A DNA stretch of 48,541 bases from Desulfovibrio sp. (GTDB taxonomy: Bacteria; Desulfobacterota; Desulfovibrionia; Desulfovibrionales; Desulfovibrionaceae): assembly GCA_031272715.1 (NCBI GenBank), contig JAISTH010000061.1:1-48541 (forward strand), in the 5' to 3' direction. The number at the start of each line of letters is the position of its first letter. The first letter of the stretch is position 1. The notes under the pieces were generated by a model. That model worked only from the letters and a program-made list of their open reading frames with translations. It was not told the origin of the DNA and ran no database searches. The position numbers were made by a program, and so were the translations under genes. Positions 9,118-21,167 of this stretch are shown here, one piece after another.

Positions 9118-10722
9118 ATGCACAGCCTGCCGCCCCTCTCCATTGGAGAACAAAGCTTCAGTGAACTCCGAAAGAGCGGATTCCTGTACGTTGACAAGAC
9201 AAAATATCTTGTCGATCTCATTGACGGAGGCAGCGCTTACTTTCTTTCCCGCCCTCGCAGATTCGGCAAGACACTCACTGTTTCGACACTGGAATCCATA
9301 TTCAAGGGCGAGACGCAGCTCTTCAATGGCCTTTATGCCGAGCGATGGCTCAAACGGAGTGATTTCTCCGCATTTCCAGTGATACCTTTGAGCTTTGGCT
9401 CCGTCAGCGCTGCCATAGGTATTGACAAAATGCGGACTCAATTAAAAACGCGACTACTTGCCATAGCAAAAGACAACAATCTTTCCTTACATGAAACAGA
9501 TCCTTCAGAAATGTTTTTTCAACTCGTTAATAAAATGAAGCTAAAGTATAACAAGAATGTTGTCATCCTAGTTGATGAATACGACCACCCGATGCTTGAA
9601 TTTATAAATGACAAAGAAAAAGCAACTGATATTCGTGCTGAGATACAAGATTTCCTATCCGTTATCAAAGGCACTTATCGAGATATAGAGTTCACATTCA
9701 TTACCGGTATCACGAATTTTCGCAATCAAGGCCTTAATTTAGTGCTTGACAACTTAAACGACATAACGCTCGACAAAAATTATGCTGCGATCTGTGGGTA
9801 TACACAAGAAGAACTTGACAAATACTTCTGCAGATACATTGAATCACTGGGCAAGAAAAAATCACTTTGTGATGAAGTCATCAATAATAGAATAGTTGAA
9901 CTTTATGATGGTTTTTCATTTGACGGCGATACGCACGTCTACAATCCACTCACAATCAATTCACTGTTCAAGAAGCAGAGATTCGCAAACTACTGGTTTG
10001 GCACTGCGACACCTACATACATAGAAAATTATCTTTTAGACAAAGCGAAATCTCCATGTGACTATATTGAATATGACGTGCCATATGACGTAATCACTAG
10101 CCCGCAAGAAATAGAAGACGTAAGCCCGGCGATTCTGCTCTGTCAATCTGGCTACTTGACGTTACGCACAGCCGATGACAGCGACATCTTTTCCATTGTG
10201 TACCCAAATAATGAAGTGGCAAATTCCATCTTGCGTCTCGCATCAAACAACCTATTTAAATCGGCCGATAACATTGCGGCAAAGAAGAAATCTTTTGTTG
10301 ATTTTTTCAGCAAGGGTGATGTTGCCAACATAATTCGTGAATTCAATGATTTACTTTCTCAAGACATATACGATTCATACGCAATGATGACAGGAGAACC
10401 TGTAAACCATGCGTGTTACAACCGGGACATTCTCTCTACTTTTATATGTAGCACTTCTTGGATTGATGTCTCGAAAGAAGTCTATGGATCCCATGGAAGA
10501 ACTGATATCCTCGCAAAGCTAAGATTAAATGGCACTGAAAAAATTTATGTTTTCGAACTAAAGATGCTTAAGGATGGCTCAACGCCTGAAGTCACACTTG
10601 CTGAAGCCAAGAGCCAAATAATCCGACGAAAATATACTGAAGCAATTTTTCTTTACGACAGATGTTGTCACAGCGGTCTCGATTGTCATAGACAAGGTGT
10701 CACGAACCATTCTGCTCTATGA
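9118..10722 (+). CDS. AAA-ATPase-like / PD-(D/E)XK nuclease family protein, frameshifted near the C-terminus
   Basis: The N-terminus (SIGEQSFSELRKSGFLYVDKT), a P-loop-like FLSRPRRFGKTL and a Walker B-like VVILVDEYDHPM place it in the AAA-ATPase-like family often annotated DUF1703. The C-terminal GRTDIL...YVFELKM followed by a conserved Gln/Arg/Lys stretch is the PD-(D/E)XK nuclease-like domain of that family. Its cellular role is not known. The start is uncertain: ATG 9118 fits the family's N-terminus but lacks a good ribosome site, while ATG 9070 would overlap the upstream gene. After the T5 run at 10646-10650 the frame loses family character and stops at 10722. Removing one T gives a plausible continuation through VSIVIDKVSRTILLY to TAA at 10781-10783. 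It may therefore be broken or mis-sequenced. Confidence 0.8.
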   Translation: MHSLPPLSIGEQSFSELRKSGFLYVDKTKYLVDLIDGGSAYFLSRPRRFGKTLTVSTLESIFKGETQLFNGLYAERWLKRSDFSAFPVIPLSFGSVSAAIGIDKMRTQLKTRLLAIAKDNNLSLHETDPSEMFFQLVNKMKLKYNKNVVILVDEYDHPMLEFINDKEKATDIRAEIQDFLSVIKGTYRDIEFTFITGITNFRNQGLNLVLDNLNDITLDKNYAAICGYTQEELDKYFCRYIESLGKKKSLCDEVINNRIVELYDGFSFDGDTHVYNPLTINSLFKKQRFANYWFGTATPTYIENYLLDKAKSPCDYIEYDVPYDVITSPQEIEDVSPAILLCQSGYLTLRTADDSDIFSIVYPNNEVANSILRLASNNLFKSADNIAAKKKSFVDFFSKGDVANIIREFNDLLSQDIYDSYAMMTGEPVNHACYNRDILSTFICSTSWIDVSKEVYGSHGRTDILAKLRLNGTEKIYVFELKMLKDGSTPEVTLAEAKSQIIRRKYTEAIFLYDRCCHSGLDCHRQGVTNHSAL

Positions 10723-10808
10723 CGAAATGCAGCTCGAGAAGTCGCATGTACTCGCAAGCAAGCAACACACAGTAACAGCGTAAAATTTACCCCAAAAGGA
10801 GAATGATC

Positions 10809-11648
10809 GTGTGCAGAAAATTCCAATGGATCGTCCCAAGGGCATGGACAGTGGTGTTACTGCTGGCAGCTATTCTGTCTCTAACCATTGTGCAGCCTGC
10901 AAGTGCAGCATCACTCTCAGGCATTGACAATTTTTTCTTAAAGAGAGATAATTTCATAATCGCAGAATCGAACTCTCTTGATGCTAGGTTTTCGCTTAGC
11001 GGTATTTACGGAATCATCTATGATGCTGATATTAATCTTAAATACACACAGAATCAAGCGCAAAGTGACAATTCGAGAAACGAAAAATACTATCGTGAAT
11101 ATCAAATTGCCCTGGCTTGGATTAGATACGTATACGCCTACATAGTCAACCACAATAAACTTATGGAAACAGAAAATTATAAAGAAATAAAAAATGATCT
11201 GAAGACGAAACTCGTAGGGATGTGCCGAAAGAATTTTAACATGACAAAAAAGGGCCAATGCAAATCATTGGTTAATGCCACAATACAGACCATTACATCA
11301 CGAAGGACGATAGAGCAAAAAAACATCAAACTCGGTGATTATGACTTAGTGACTGGTGACTCTGGGCTTTTAAAAGTCAGCAAGGTTAAGAATTTGTATG
11401 GGGTATACATAAACACCGTCAACGCCCAGACGCATACATGTGAATACAATGGAGTTGGCCAAATAGTGAACAATAAACTGTCACTGAAGGAGTCCGACGA
11501 TTCCGGTAACATCGGCGATGGCTCAGGCTGCAATCTGAATTTAGTGTTAGACAATGATGCAATCATGGTCTCTTTTGAAGAGGCCAATTCGTGCTCTGCG
11601 AACTGCGGCTTGAATGCCTCCTTTGGCGGCATATACCTTAAAGACTAA
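10809..11648 (+). CDS. Secreted cysteine-containing protein of unknown function
   Basis: This protein of about 279 residues has a signal peptide: basic N-terminus, hydrophobic stretch WTVVLLLAAILSLTIV, and cleavage after PASA. The middle part is polar and helical. The last ~70 residues form a compact beta-rich domain with conserved-looking cysteines (HTCEYNGVG, SGCNLNL, SCSANCGLNASFGG). That pattern is vaguely like the C-terminus of periplasmic LprI-type proteins, but I cannot assign the family. A GTG at 10809 is preferred because GGAG ends 7 nt before it; the ATG at 10803 would leave only 1 nt. The gene is AT-rich like its neighbours and lies downstream of the AAA/nuclease gene. Confidence 0.7.
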   Translation: MCRKFQWIVPRAWTVVLLLAAILSLTIVQPASAASLSGIDNFFLKRDNFIIAESNSLDARFSLSGIYGIIYDADINLKYTQNQAQSDNSRNEKYYREYQIALAWIRYVYAYIVNHNKLMETENYKEIKNDLKTKLVGMCRKNFNMTKKGQCKSLVNATIQTITSRRTIEQKNIKLGDYDLVTGDSGLLKVSKVKNLYGVYINTVNAQTHTCEYNGVGQIVNNKLSLKESDDSGNIGDGSGCNLNLVLDNDAIMVSFEEANSCSANCGLNASFGGIYLKD

Positions 11649-11701
11649 TGTTGGCGTTATCCATATAGCCGATCAGCCTGCCAGACGCAAATCATGCAAA
11701 A

Positions 11702-11746
11702 CAGAGATGGCGATCTTGTCATTCCTTGACAAGATCGCCATCTCTG
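11702..11746 (-). terminator. 20-bp perfect hairpin between convergent genes
   Basis: CAGAGATGGCGATCTTGTCA and its exact reverse complement flank a 5-nt loop, giving a 20-bp perfect stem. On the minus strand it is followed directly by TTTT (11698-11701), so it can act as an intrinsic terminator for the HicB-like operon, whose stop is 50 bp away. It may also block plus-strand transcription from the secreted-protein gene. The stem is much longer than needed for termination. Confidence 0.65.
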
Positions 11747-11796
11747 CAAATCCTTGAGACACTTTTACACCGTCATTATTGGAAACCGCTTGGCAT

Positions 11797-12249
11797 TCAG
11801 CTCGCTGACGTATCCGCTTCTCCAGCATCAGCCATTTTCTGTGCTTCCATCCTCGACTTCTTTTCGGCTTCATGATATTTCTCCATGAATTCACAATCTA
11901 AAAACATCAATGAAGAAAGCCATGCGGCATCGCGCAGTGTCTGCTCGACATACTCGTCAAATGCCATACCTCCCTCCTTCGCCATTGCCGCCAACCTCGC
12001 ATGCAAGGAGGGATCCACTTTGACAGAGAACCGCCCGGAATACGGCTTGTCCGGTTCCTTCCCGATGCTTGCACAATACTCCAGATAGTCGTCCACGGCA
12101 TTGCCGAACGCCACCCGCAACTCCTCAAGCGTCCTCGCCTCATAGGCGATGACATCGATAATGCCAACGACCTTCCCGTGAAGACTTGTGCCGTCTTCAT
12201 CTTCGTATTCCGTCTCGACAGTCCATTTGTAACCCTTATACATCATCAT
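11797..12249 (-). CDS. HicB family antitoxin-like protein
   Basis: The 150-residue product has the HicB layout. An N-terminal partial RNase H-like fold begins YKGYKWTVETEYEDEDG, contains HGKVVGIIDVIAYEA, and leads to AFGNAVDDYLEYC. A C-terminal ribbon-helix-helix follows (GRFSVKVDPSLHARLAAMA...FDEYVEQTL) with an extra charged tail of about 40 residues. HicB proteins neutralise HicA mRNA interferases and repress their own operon. No HicA-like gene adjoins it. Instead its ATG (12247-12249) overlaps the TGA of an unrelated small ORF as ATGA, implying coupled translation. The function as an antitoxin is therefore inferred from the fold only. Confidence 0.8.
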   Translation of the reverse strand: MMMYKGYKWTVETEYEDEDGTSLHGKVVGIIDVIAYEARTLEELRVAFGNAVDDYLEYCASIGKEPDKPYSGRFSVKVDPSLHARLAAMAKEGGMAFDEYVEQTLRDAAWLSSLMFLDCEFMEKYHEAEKKSRMEAQKMADAGEADTSAS

Positions 12250-12515
12250 GGCCAATACTCGAAAGTGTTGATGATTTCGATGTAGTTCCAGATCATGTCG
12301 TGCTGAAAGAAACTCATCCGTTCCGCATCTTTTTTCCTTGTAAGCATCAGTATGTGACCGTGGAGGTCTACGGTCATTCTGTTCTTTGGCCCATACGTCA
12401 CTATTGCCCCATACCCCTTAAGATACTTGTCAAATTCCTCCCTATCGTCTATGATTGTGCGCATTTCATGAGGAATGGCATGAGCCCAAGCAAGATCCCG
12501 CAATCCCTCCTTCAT
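12246..12515 (-). CDS. Small unknown protein coupled to the HicB-like gene
   Basis: I do not recognise this 89-residue protein. It begins MKEGLRDLAWAHAIPHEM, is mixed charged and aromatic, and ends IIEINTF-like (residues IEIINTFEYWP). It lacks the HicA double-stranded RNA-binding signature (a conserved G-S-H-H motif), so it is not a normal HicA. ATG 12515 is well placed after AAGGAG (6 nt spacing). Its stop overlaps the HicB-like start as ATGA, so the two are made together, in the position where the toxin usually lies. It follows lepA by 19 nt on the same strand. A role as toxin or as an accessory partner is only an inference from position. Confidence 0.65.
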   Translation of the reverse strand: MKEGLRDLAWAHAIPHEMRTIIDDREEFDKYLKGYGAIVTYGPKNRMTVDLHGHILMLTRKKDAERMSFFQHDMIWNYIEIINTFEYWP

Positions 12516-12534
12516 CGCCAACTCCTTCCCTGTT

Positions 12535-14337
<1,803 letters not shown>

Positions 14338-14376
14338 GTCGTGGACGGTTCTCCTCCTCGCCCCTCCAGAATACGC

Positions 14377-14420
14377 AAAAAGGCCGCTTCCGGAAAGGCG
14401 CCATGCCTTTCCGGAAGCGG
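14377..14420 (-). terminator. Rho-independent terminator of the atp operon
   Basis: On the minus strand a perfect 16-bp stem (CCGCTTCCGGAAAGGC with its complement, 14384-14420) and a 5-nt loop run into a TTTTT tract (14377-14381). It stands 25 bp after the atpC stop, exactly where the ATP synthase transcript should end. Confidence 0.93.
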
Positions 14421-14445
14421 CGGGAACCTGTCTTTCGGGGGACGG

Positions 14446-14847
14446 CTACCGGTGGGTCGCCACGTTGAGGCGCATGACGGCCCTGTGCAAGGCGGCGTCG
14501 GCCCTGGTCGCGTCGACCTTCTCGTCCCGATGGGCGAGCCGTTCCTCGGCGCGCCGCTTGGCCGCCTCGGCCCTCGCCGTGTCGATGTCGGCCGCCATCT
14601 CGGCGGATTCCGCCAGCACCGTCACGAGGTTGTTGTTCACGTCGGCGAAGCCTCCGGAGACGAACACGTACTCGTCCTTGCCGTTCACCCTGTAGCGGAG
14701 GGCGCCGATCTTCAGCGCCGAGAGCAGGGAGACGTGGTTCGGCAGGACGCCGAACTCTCCCAGCACTCCGGCACAGACGACCATTTCCGCCTCCGCGCTG
14801 ACCACGGTCCGGTCAGGCGTCACTACATCCAGATGCAGGGTGGCCAT
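14446..14847 (-). CDS. atpC: ATP synthase epsilon subunit
   Basis: Epsilon forms part of the F1 central stalk and can inhibit ATP hydrolysis. The 133-residue product starts MATLHLDVVTPDRTVV and has the beta-sandwich domain (GEFGVLPNHVSLLSALKIG, YVFVSGGFADV). An Ala/Arg/Glu-rich helical hairpin follows, containing AKRRAEERLAH. It is the last gene of atpF'FHAGDC, 27 bp after atpD, with the operon terminator just beyond. Confidence 0.97.
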   Translation of the reverse strand: MATLHLDVVTPDRTVVSAEAEMVVCAGVLGEFGVLPNHVSLLSALKIGALRYRVNGKDEYVFVSGGFADVNNNLVTVLAESAEMAADIDTARAEAAKRRAEERLAHRDEKVDATRADAALHRAVMRLNVATHR

Positions 14848-14874
14848 ATATGCGACTCCTTGGGACTTGGTGGA

Positions 14875-16317
<1,443 letters not shown>

Positions 16318-16460
16318 CTATCGTCACCTGTGCCGGGCCGACGGTCCGGCGTTCGGGGTTCCCGTTGCGGGCCCGTGCCCTCCGGCAGGGAGCCTACCTT
16401 GTCCACATGTGCACCGTCGATCTCGCGGCAGCGCCGCCACGCGCCCTTCCGGACGCGACG

Positions 16461-17345
16461 TCATTTCAGCGCCTCGGCGCCGCCGACGATGTCGATGAGT
16501 TCGCTGGTGATGGAAGCCTGCCGCGTCTTGTTGTAGAGCAGCGTCAGGCTGTTGATCATCTCGTTGCAGTTCCTGGTCGCGTTGTCCATCGCCGCCATGC
16601 GGGCCGCATGCTCGCTGGCGGACGTGTCCAGCAGTCCGCGGTAGATCTGGACCTTCACGTAGCGGGGGAGCAGCTCGGCCAGCAGCTGCGCCTCGTCGGG
16701 TTCGTAGACGTACTCGCAGGTCGGCCCCTGGTCGACGGCGGGGGAGGACTCCTCCTGCTCCGGCGCCTTGAGGGGGAGCAGCGCGAGGGTCCTCGGCGGC
16801 TGGTGCCCCATGGACACGTACTCGCCGTAGACCAGCCACACCTCGTCGAAGGTGCCGTCCTCGAAGCCGCTGATGACCGTCTGGGCGACCTCGCTGGCCA
16901 GGGGGAAGTCGATGCTTCCCATCCGGTCGGGGTATTGCGAGACCAGGTTGAAGGAACTCTTGCGCACCGTGTCCCGGCCCTTGCGGCCGATGCAGGAGAA
17001 GCTCACGGTCATGCCGGCCGCCGCCTTCTCCTTGGCCAGCCGCATGGCCTGGCCGATGACGTTGCCGTTGAAGCTGCCGCACAGGCCCCGGTCGGAGGTG
17101 ACCAGGACGATGGCGCAGCCCTTCTTCTCCGCGCGCTCGGCCAGCAGGGGGTGGGCGGCGCCCTCCACCTTGCGGGCCAGCTCCGCCAGCACTTCCTTGT
17201 ACTTGGCGGCGTAGGGCCGGAAGCTCTCTATCCGGGCCTGGGCGCCCCGCAGCTTCGCCGAGGCCACCATGTTCATGGCCTTGGTGATCTGCTTGGTCTT
17301 CCGGACCCCGACGATCTTCATCTTGACGTCTTTGAGCGAAGGCAT
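16461..17345 (-). CDS. atpG: ATP synthase gamma subunit
   Basis: Gamma is the rotating central shaft of F1. The 294-residue protein begins MPSLKDVKMKIVGVRKTKQI, contains SDRGLCGSFNGNV, and ends with the long helix MAAMDNATRNCNEMINSLTL leading to ITSELIDIVGGAEALK. These are the conserved N- and C-terminal helices that form the coiled-coil shaft. It sits 30 bp after atpA in the operon order H-A-G-D-C. Confidence 0.97.
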   Translation of the reverse strand: MPSLKDVKMKIVGVRKTKQITKAMNMVASAKLRGAQARIESFRPYAAKYKEVLAELARKVEGAAHPLLAERAEKKGCAIVLVTSDRGLCGSFNGNVIGQAMRLAKEKAAAGMTVSFSCIGRKGRDTVRKSSFNLVSQYPDRMGSIDFPLASEVAQTVISGFEDGTFDEVWLVYGEYVSMGHQPPRTLALLPLKAPEQEESSPAVDQGPTCEYVYEPDEAQLLAELLPRYVKVQIYRGLLDTSASEHAARMAAMDNATRNCNEMINSLTLLYNKTRQASITSELIDIVGGAEALK

Positions 17346-17375
17346 GCGTGTCTCCCGGGGAGATGTCGTGTCCGG

Positions 17376-18890
<1,515 letters not shown>

Positions 18891-19442
18891 CTATCCACCC
18901 CTCTTGAAGGTCTCCCGCAGAATTCCCAGCTGTGCGCGCAGACTCGCGTCCAGCACACGGTCGCCTATCTTGAGCACCATGCCGCCAAGGATGTCCTTGT
19001 CGGTGGCGAAGGTCAGCTCGATGACCGAGCCGGCCTTCTCTTCCAGCTTGGCCTTGAGCTCGGCCCGTTTCTCCTTGGACAGGTCCACGGCCGTCGTCAG
19101 CCGCCCCCTGATCACCCCTTTGGCCTCGTCCAGAAGGTCCCCGTACATCCCGGCGATCTCCCCCAGGAAGCCAAGCCGTTCCTTGTCCGCCAGCAGGAAG
19201 CAGAAGTTGCGCACCGTGGCGTCGGCCTTCAGCCGGTCCAGCAGCTTGCCCAGCACTCCCTTCTTCTCTTCGGCGGTGATCACGGGGCTCTTCAGCGTCG
19301 CCGCCAGGGGCGGAGACGCGACGAGCATCTCCCCGAGGCCCGACAGGGCGCTCCCATAGCGGTCGCGAGCCTCGACCCCGTCCTTGCTGCCAATCGCGAA
19401 GATCGCGTTGGCGTACCTTCGTGCCACCACTGTGTCGGTCAA
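18891..19442 (-). CDS. atpH: ATP synthase delta subunit
   Basis: Delta (OSCP) joins the peripheral stalk to the top of F1. The 183-residue product begins MTDTVVARRYANAIFAIGS, with RRYANAIF the N-terminal signature, and ends with the C-terminal family motif region (ILGGMVLKIGDRVLDASLRA). The start is TTG (19440-19442), overlapping the atpF TGA as TTGA, with AAGGTGG upstream. This is an uncommon start, but the overlap and motif position support it. Confidence 0.95.
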   Translation of the reverse strand: MTDTVVARRYANAIFAIGSKDGVEARDRYGSALSGLGEMLVASPPLAATLKSPVITAEEKKGVLGKLLDRLKADATVRNFCFLLADKERLGFLGEIAGMYGDLLDEAKGVIRGRLTTAVDLSKEKRAELKAKLEEKAGSVIELTFATDKDILGGMVLKIGDRVLDASLRAQLGILRETFKRGG

Positions 19443-20008
19443 CGGAGCACCACCTTGTTGAGAGAGTTGACGATCAGCCTCTCGTGCTCGGCCGCGGAGA
19501 GCTTGCTCCCCAGCAGGGCGCCCGCCGCGTCGACGATCTCGTCGGCGATCGTCGAGCGCACCTTGGCGAGCACGGCCCGGCCCTCGTTCTCGGCCGTCAG
19601 CCTGGCCTGTTCCACAATCTGCTCGGCCTGCCGCTTGGCGTCGGCCAGAATCGCCGCCTTGAGCGACTCGGCCTGGACCTTGCTCTCGGCAAGGATCGCG
19701 TCGCGCTCCCCGGAGAGGTTCGCGATGCGGGTCTCCACCGACTGCAGGTCCTGCTCGGCCTTCTCCCGGCGCTCCCTCAGGGACGACATCGAATCCACGA
19801 TGCCCTCCCGGCGGCCCCGGAAGTAGTTCACCGTCATCTTCCCCACGAAGTGCCAGAGGATGGCGATGAAGATGGCGATGTTGAGCACCCTAAGCCCGAA
19901 GTCGCCCCAGCGCGGCGCGGCGTGCCCCTCGTCCGCGAAGGCTTCCGCGGCGACCAGCACCAGGCCCAACGTCACAAGACACCATGCTACGCGTGTCCAC
20001 CTGCCCAA
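19439..20008 (-). CDS. atpF: ATP synthase b subunit
   Basis: Subunit b forms the membrane-anchored peripheral stalk. With the TTG start at 20008 the protein has 189 residues. An N-terminal signal-like hydrophobic segment ends AEAFADEG and is followed by the true anchor (RVLNIAIFIAILWHFVG). A long charged helix (REKAEQDLQSVETRIANL and beyond) leads to the delta-binding end. TTG 20008 is chosen because AAAGGAGG lies 7 nt upstream. An ATG at 20065 would extend the protein by 19 residues but has no spaced ribosome site. It overlaps atpH by 4 nt and lies 60 bp after atpF'. Confidence 0.88.
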   Translation of the reverse strand: MGRWTRVAWCLVTLGLVLVAAEAFADEGHAAPRWGDFGLRVLNIAIFIAILWHFVGKMTVNYFRGRREGIVDSMSSLRERREKAEQDLQSVETRIANLSGERDAILAESKVQAESLKAAILADAKRQAEQIVEQARLTAENEGRAVLAKVRSTIADEIVDAAGALLGSKLSAAEHERLIVNSLNKVVLR

Positions 20009-20068
20009 GGCGCCACCTCCTTTCTTCACTGTGTCGTTATCCCGATTTGCGCGCATCGCCGCCATCCC

Positions 20069-20488
20069 TCAGGCCTTCAGGAGCCTTTCCGTCAGGCTGC
20101 CGGCAAGGCCTCCCACCTGCTTGCGCAACGCGGCCAGCGTCGCCTCGGCCTCGGCCTGGACGCCGGTCCGGGCCTTCTCCAGCATGTCGCGCGCCTCCTG
20201 CTGGGCGGCACCGACCATGGCCCGCTGCTCCTCGGCCCCCTGGGCCCTGGCGGCGGCGCGGGCGACGCCCGCCTCGTGCCTGGCCGAGGACAGGGACGCC
20301 TCGTAGTCGTCCAGACGCTTGGACGCCTGACCCGTGAACCCGTCGATCTCGGCGGTCAGGTCGGACACGATGCCCTTGCGCCGCTTGATGACGTCCCGGA
20401 TGGGACGGACCAGCAGGTAGTTCAGGCCGATGACGGCGATGAAGAAGTTCGCCAACTGGAAAAGCAGTGTGATGTTCAGTTCCAGCAT
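20069..20488 (-). CDS. atpF': ATP synthase b' subunit
   Basis: This 139-residue protein is the second, shorter b-type stalk subunit. It starts MLELNITLLFQLANFFIAVI, where the membrane anchor runs to about residue 28. LLVRPIRDVIKRRK follows, then a continuous Ala/Glu/Arg helix of the dimeric stalk. A b/b' pair in place of a b homodimer occurs in cyanobacteria, alphaproteobacteria and many Desulfobacterota. It is the first gene of the operon, with GGGAGG upstream of the ATG and a strong promoter at 20534-20562. atpB and atpE (a and c subunits) are not in the window. Confidence 0.93.
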   Translation of the reverse strand: MLELNITLLFQLANFFIAVIGLNYLLVRPIRDVIKRRKGIVSDLTAEIDGFTGQASKRLDDYEASLSSARHEAGVARAAARAQGAEEQRAMVGAAQQEARDMLEKARTGVQAEAEATLAALRKQVGGLAGSLTERLLKA

Positions 20489-20533
20489 GCCGCATCCTCC
20501 CGGAAGGCGATGGGGTGGACTTTAAACGGACGG

Positions 20534-20562
20534 ATGATATCCCATGGATCGCATGGCGTCAA
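20534..20562 (-). promoter_or_regulatory. Strong sigma-70 promoter of the atp operon
   Basis: On the minus strand TTGACG (20557-20562) and TATCAT (20534-20539) are separated by exactly 17 bp; each hexamer matches consensus at five of six positions. The -35 overlaps the last codon of aroK. The atpF' start codon lies about 45 bp downstream of the -10. This is the best housekeeping promoter seen in the window. Confidence 0.75.
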
Positions 20563-21161
20563 TGGGTCTTCCGCAAATCGTCGCGAAGTCGCGAAACTTT
20601 TTTTCGACCCGCCCCCCGGGGCCCGTCGGGGCCTCGGGGCGCGGGCCGCGCCAGAAGTTCCCTGATCCGCAGGCAGACGGCCTCGGCCGGAGCCGCGCCG
20701 TCCACCGCGTGGTGGCAGGCCGCCCGATAGAGGGGGAGGCGTTCGGCAAGCACCAGGGCCACCTCGTCCACGGGATCCCCTCCCGCAAGGGGGGGCCGCT
20801 GCGCCGCCAGGGGGTCGGCCCCCAGCCGTCGCCGGAGCTCCTCGGGAGGCACGTCCAGAAAGAACACCCTGCCCGAGGCCCGCATGAGACGCCTGTTCCC
20901 CTCGTTGAGGACGATGCCGCCCCCGGTGGCCACCACCGCGTCGGCGGGCCCCTTCGAAACGATGTCGGCGAGGGTCGCGGCCTCCCGCAGGCGGAAACCC
21001 TCCCAGCCCTCCCGGGCCACGATGCCGGCCACGCTCTCGCCGGCCTCCCGCTGCAGGATCCCGTCGGCGTCCAGGAATGGCGTCCCGAGCGCCTCCGCCA
21101 GCATCCCCCCGATCGTGGTCTTGCCGCTGGCCCTGGGACCCACGAGGAAGACCCGTCCCAT
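20559..21161 (-). CDS. aroK: Shikimate kinase
   Basis: The enzyme phosphorylates shikimate with ATP in aromatic amino-acid synthesis. The 200-residue product starts MGRVFLVGPRASGKTTIGG (P-loop), carries FLDADGILQREAGESVAGIV with the shikimate-binding Asp, then VVATGGGIVL and the lid Arg segment RRRLGADPLAAQRPPL. The Gly-Pro-Arg-Ala P-loop is the AroL-like variant common in Desulfovibrio relatives. A basic C-terminal extension of about 25 residues is unusual. It lies 6 bp after the M24 peptidase gene, and its end contains the -35 of the atp promoter. Confidence 0.93.
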   Translation of the reverse strand: MGRVFLVGPRASGKTTIGGMLAEALGTPFLDADGILQREAGESVAGIVAREGWEGFRLREAATLADIVSKGPADAVVATGGGIVLNEGNRRLMRASGRVFFLDVPPEELRRRLGADPLAAQRPPLAGGDPVDEVALVLAERLPLYRAACHHAVDGAAPAEAVCLRIRELLARPAPRGPDGPRGAGRKKVSRLRDDLRKTH

Positions 21162-21167
21162 GACCCG

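Noticed and set aside
12246..12515. HicA toxin call for the small ORF next to HicB
   Set aside because: It lacks the HicA RNA-binding signature, so only the position supports it.
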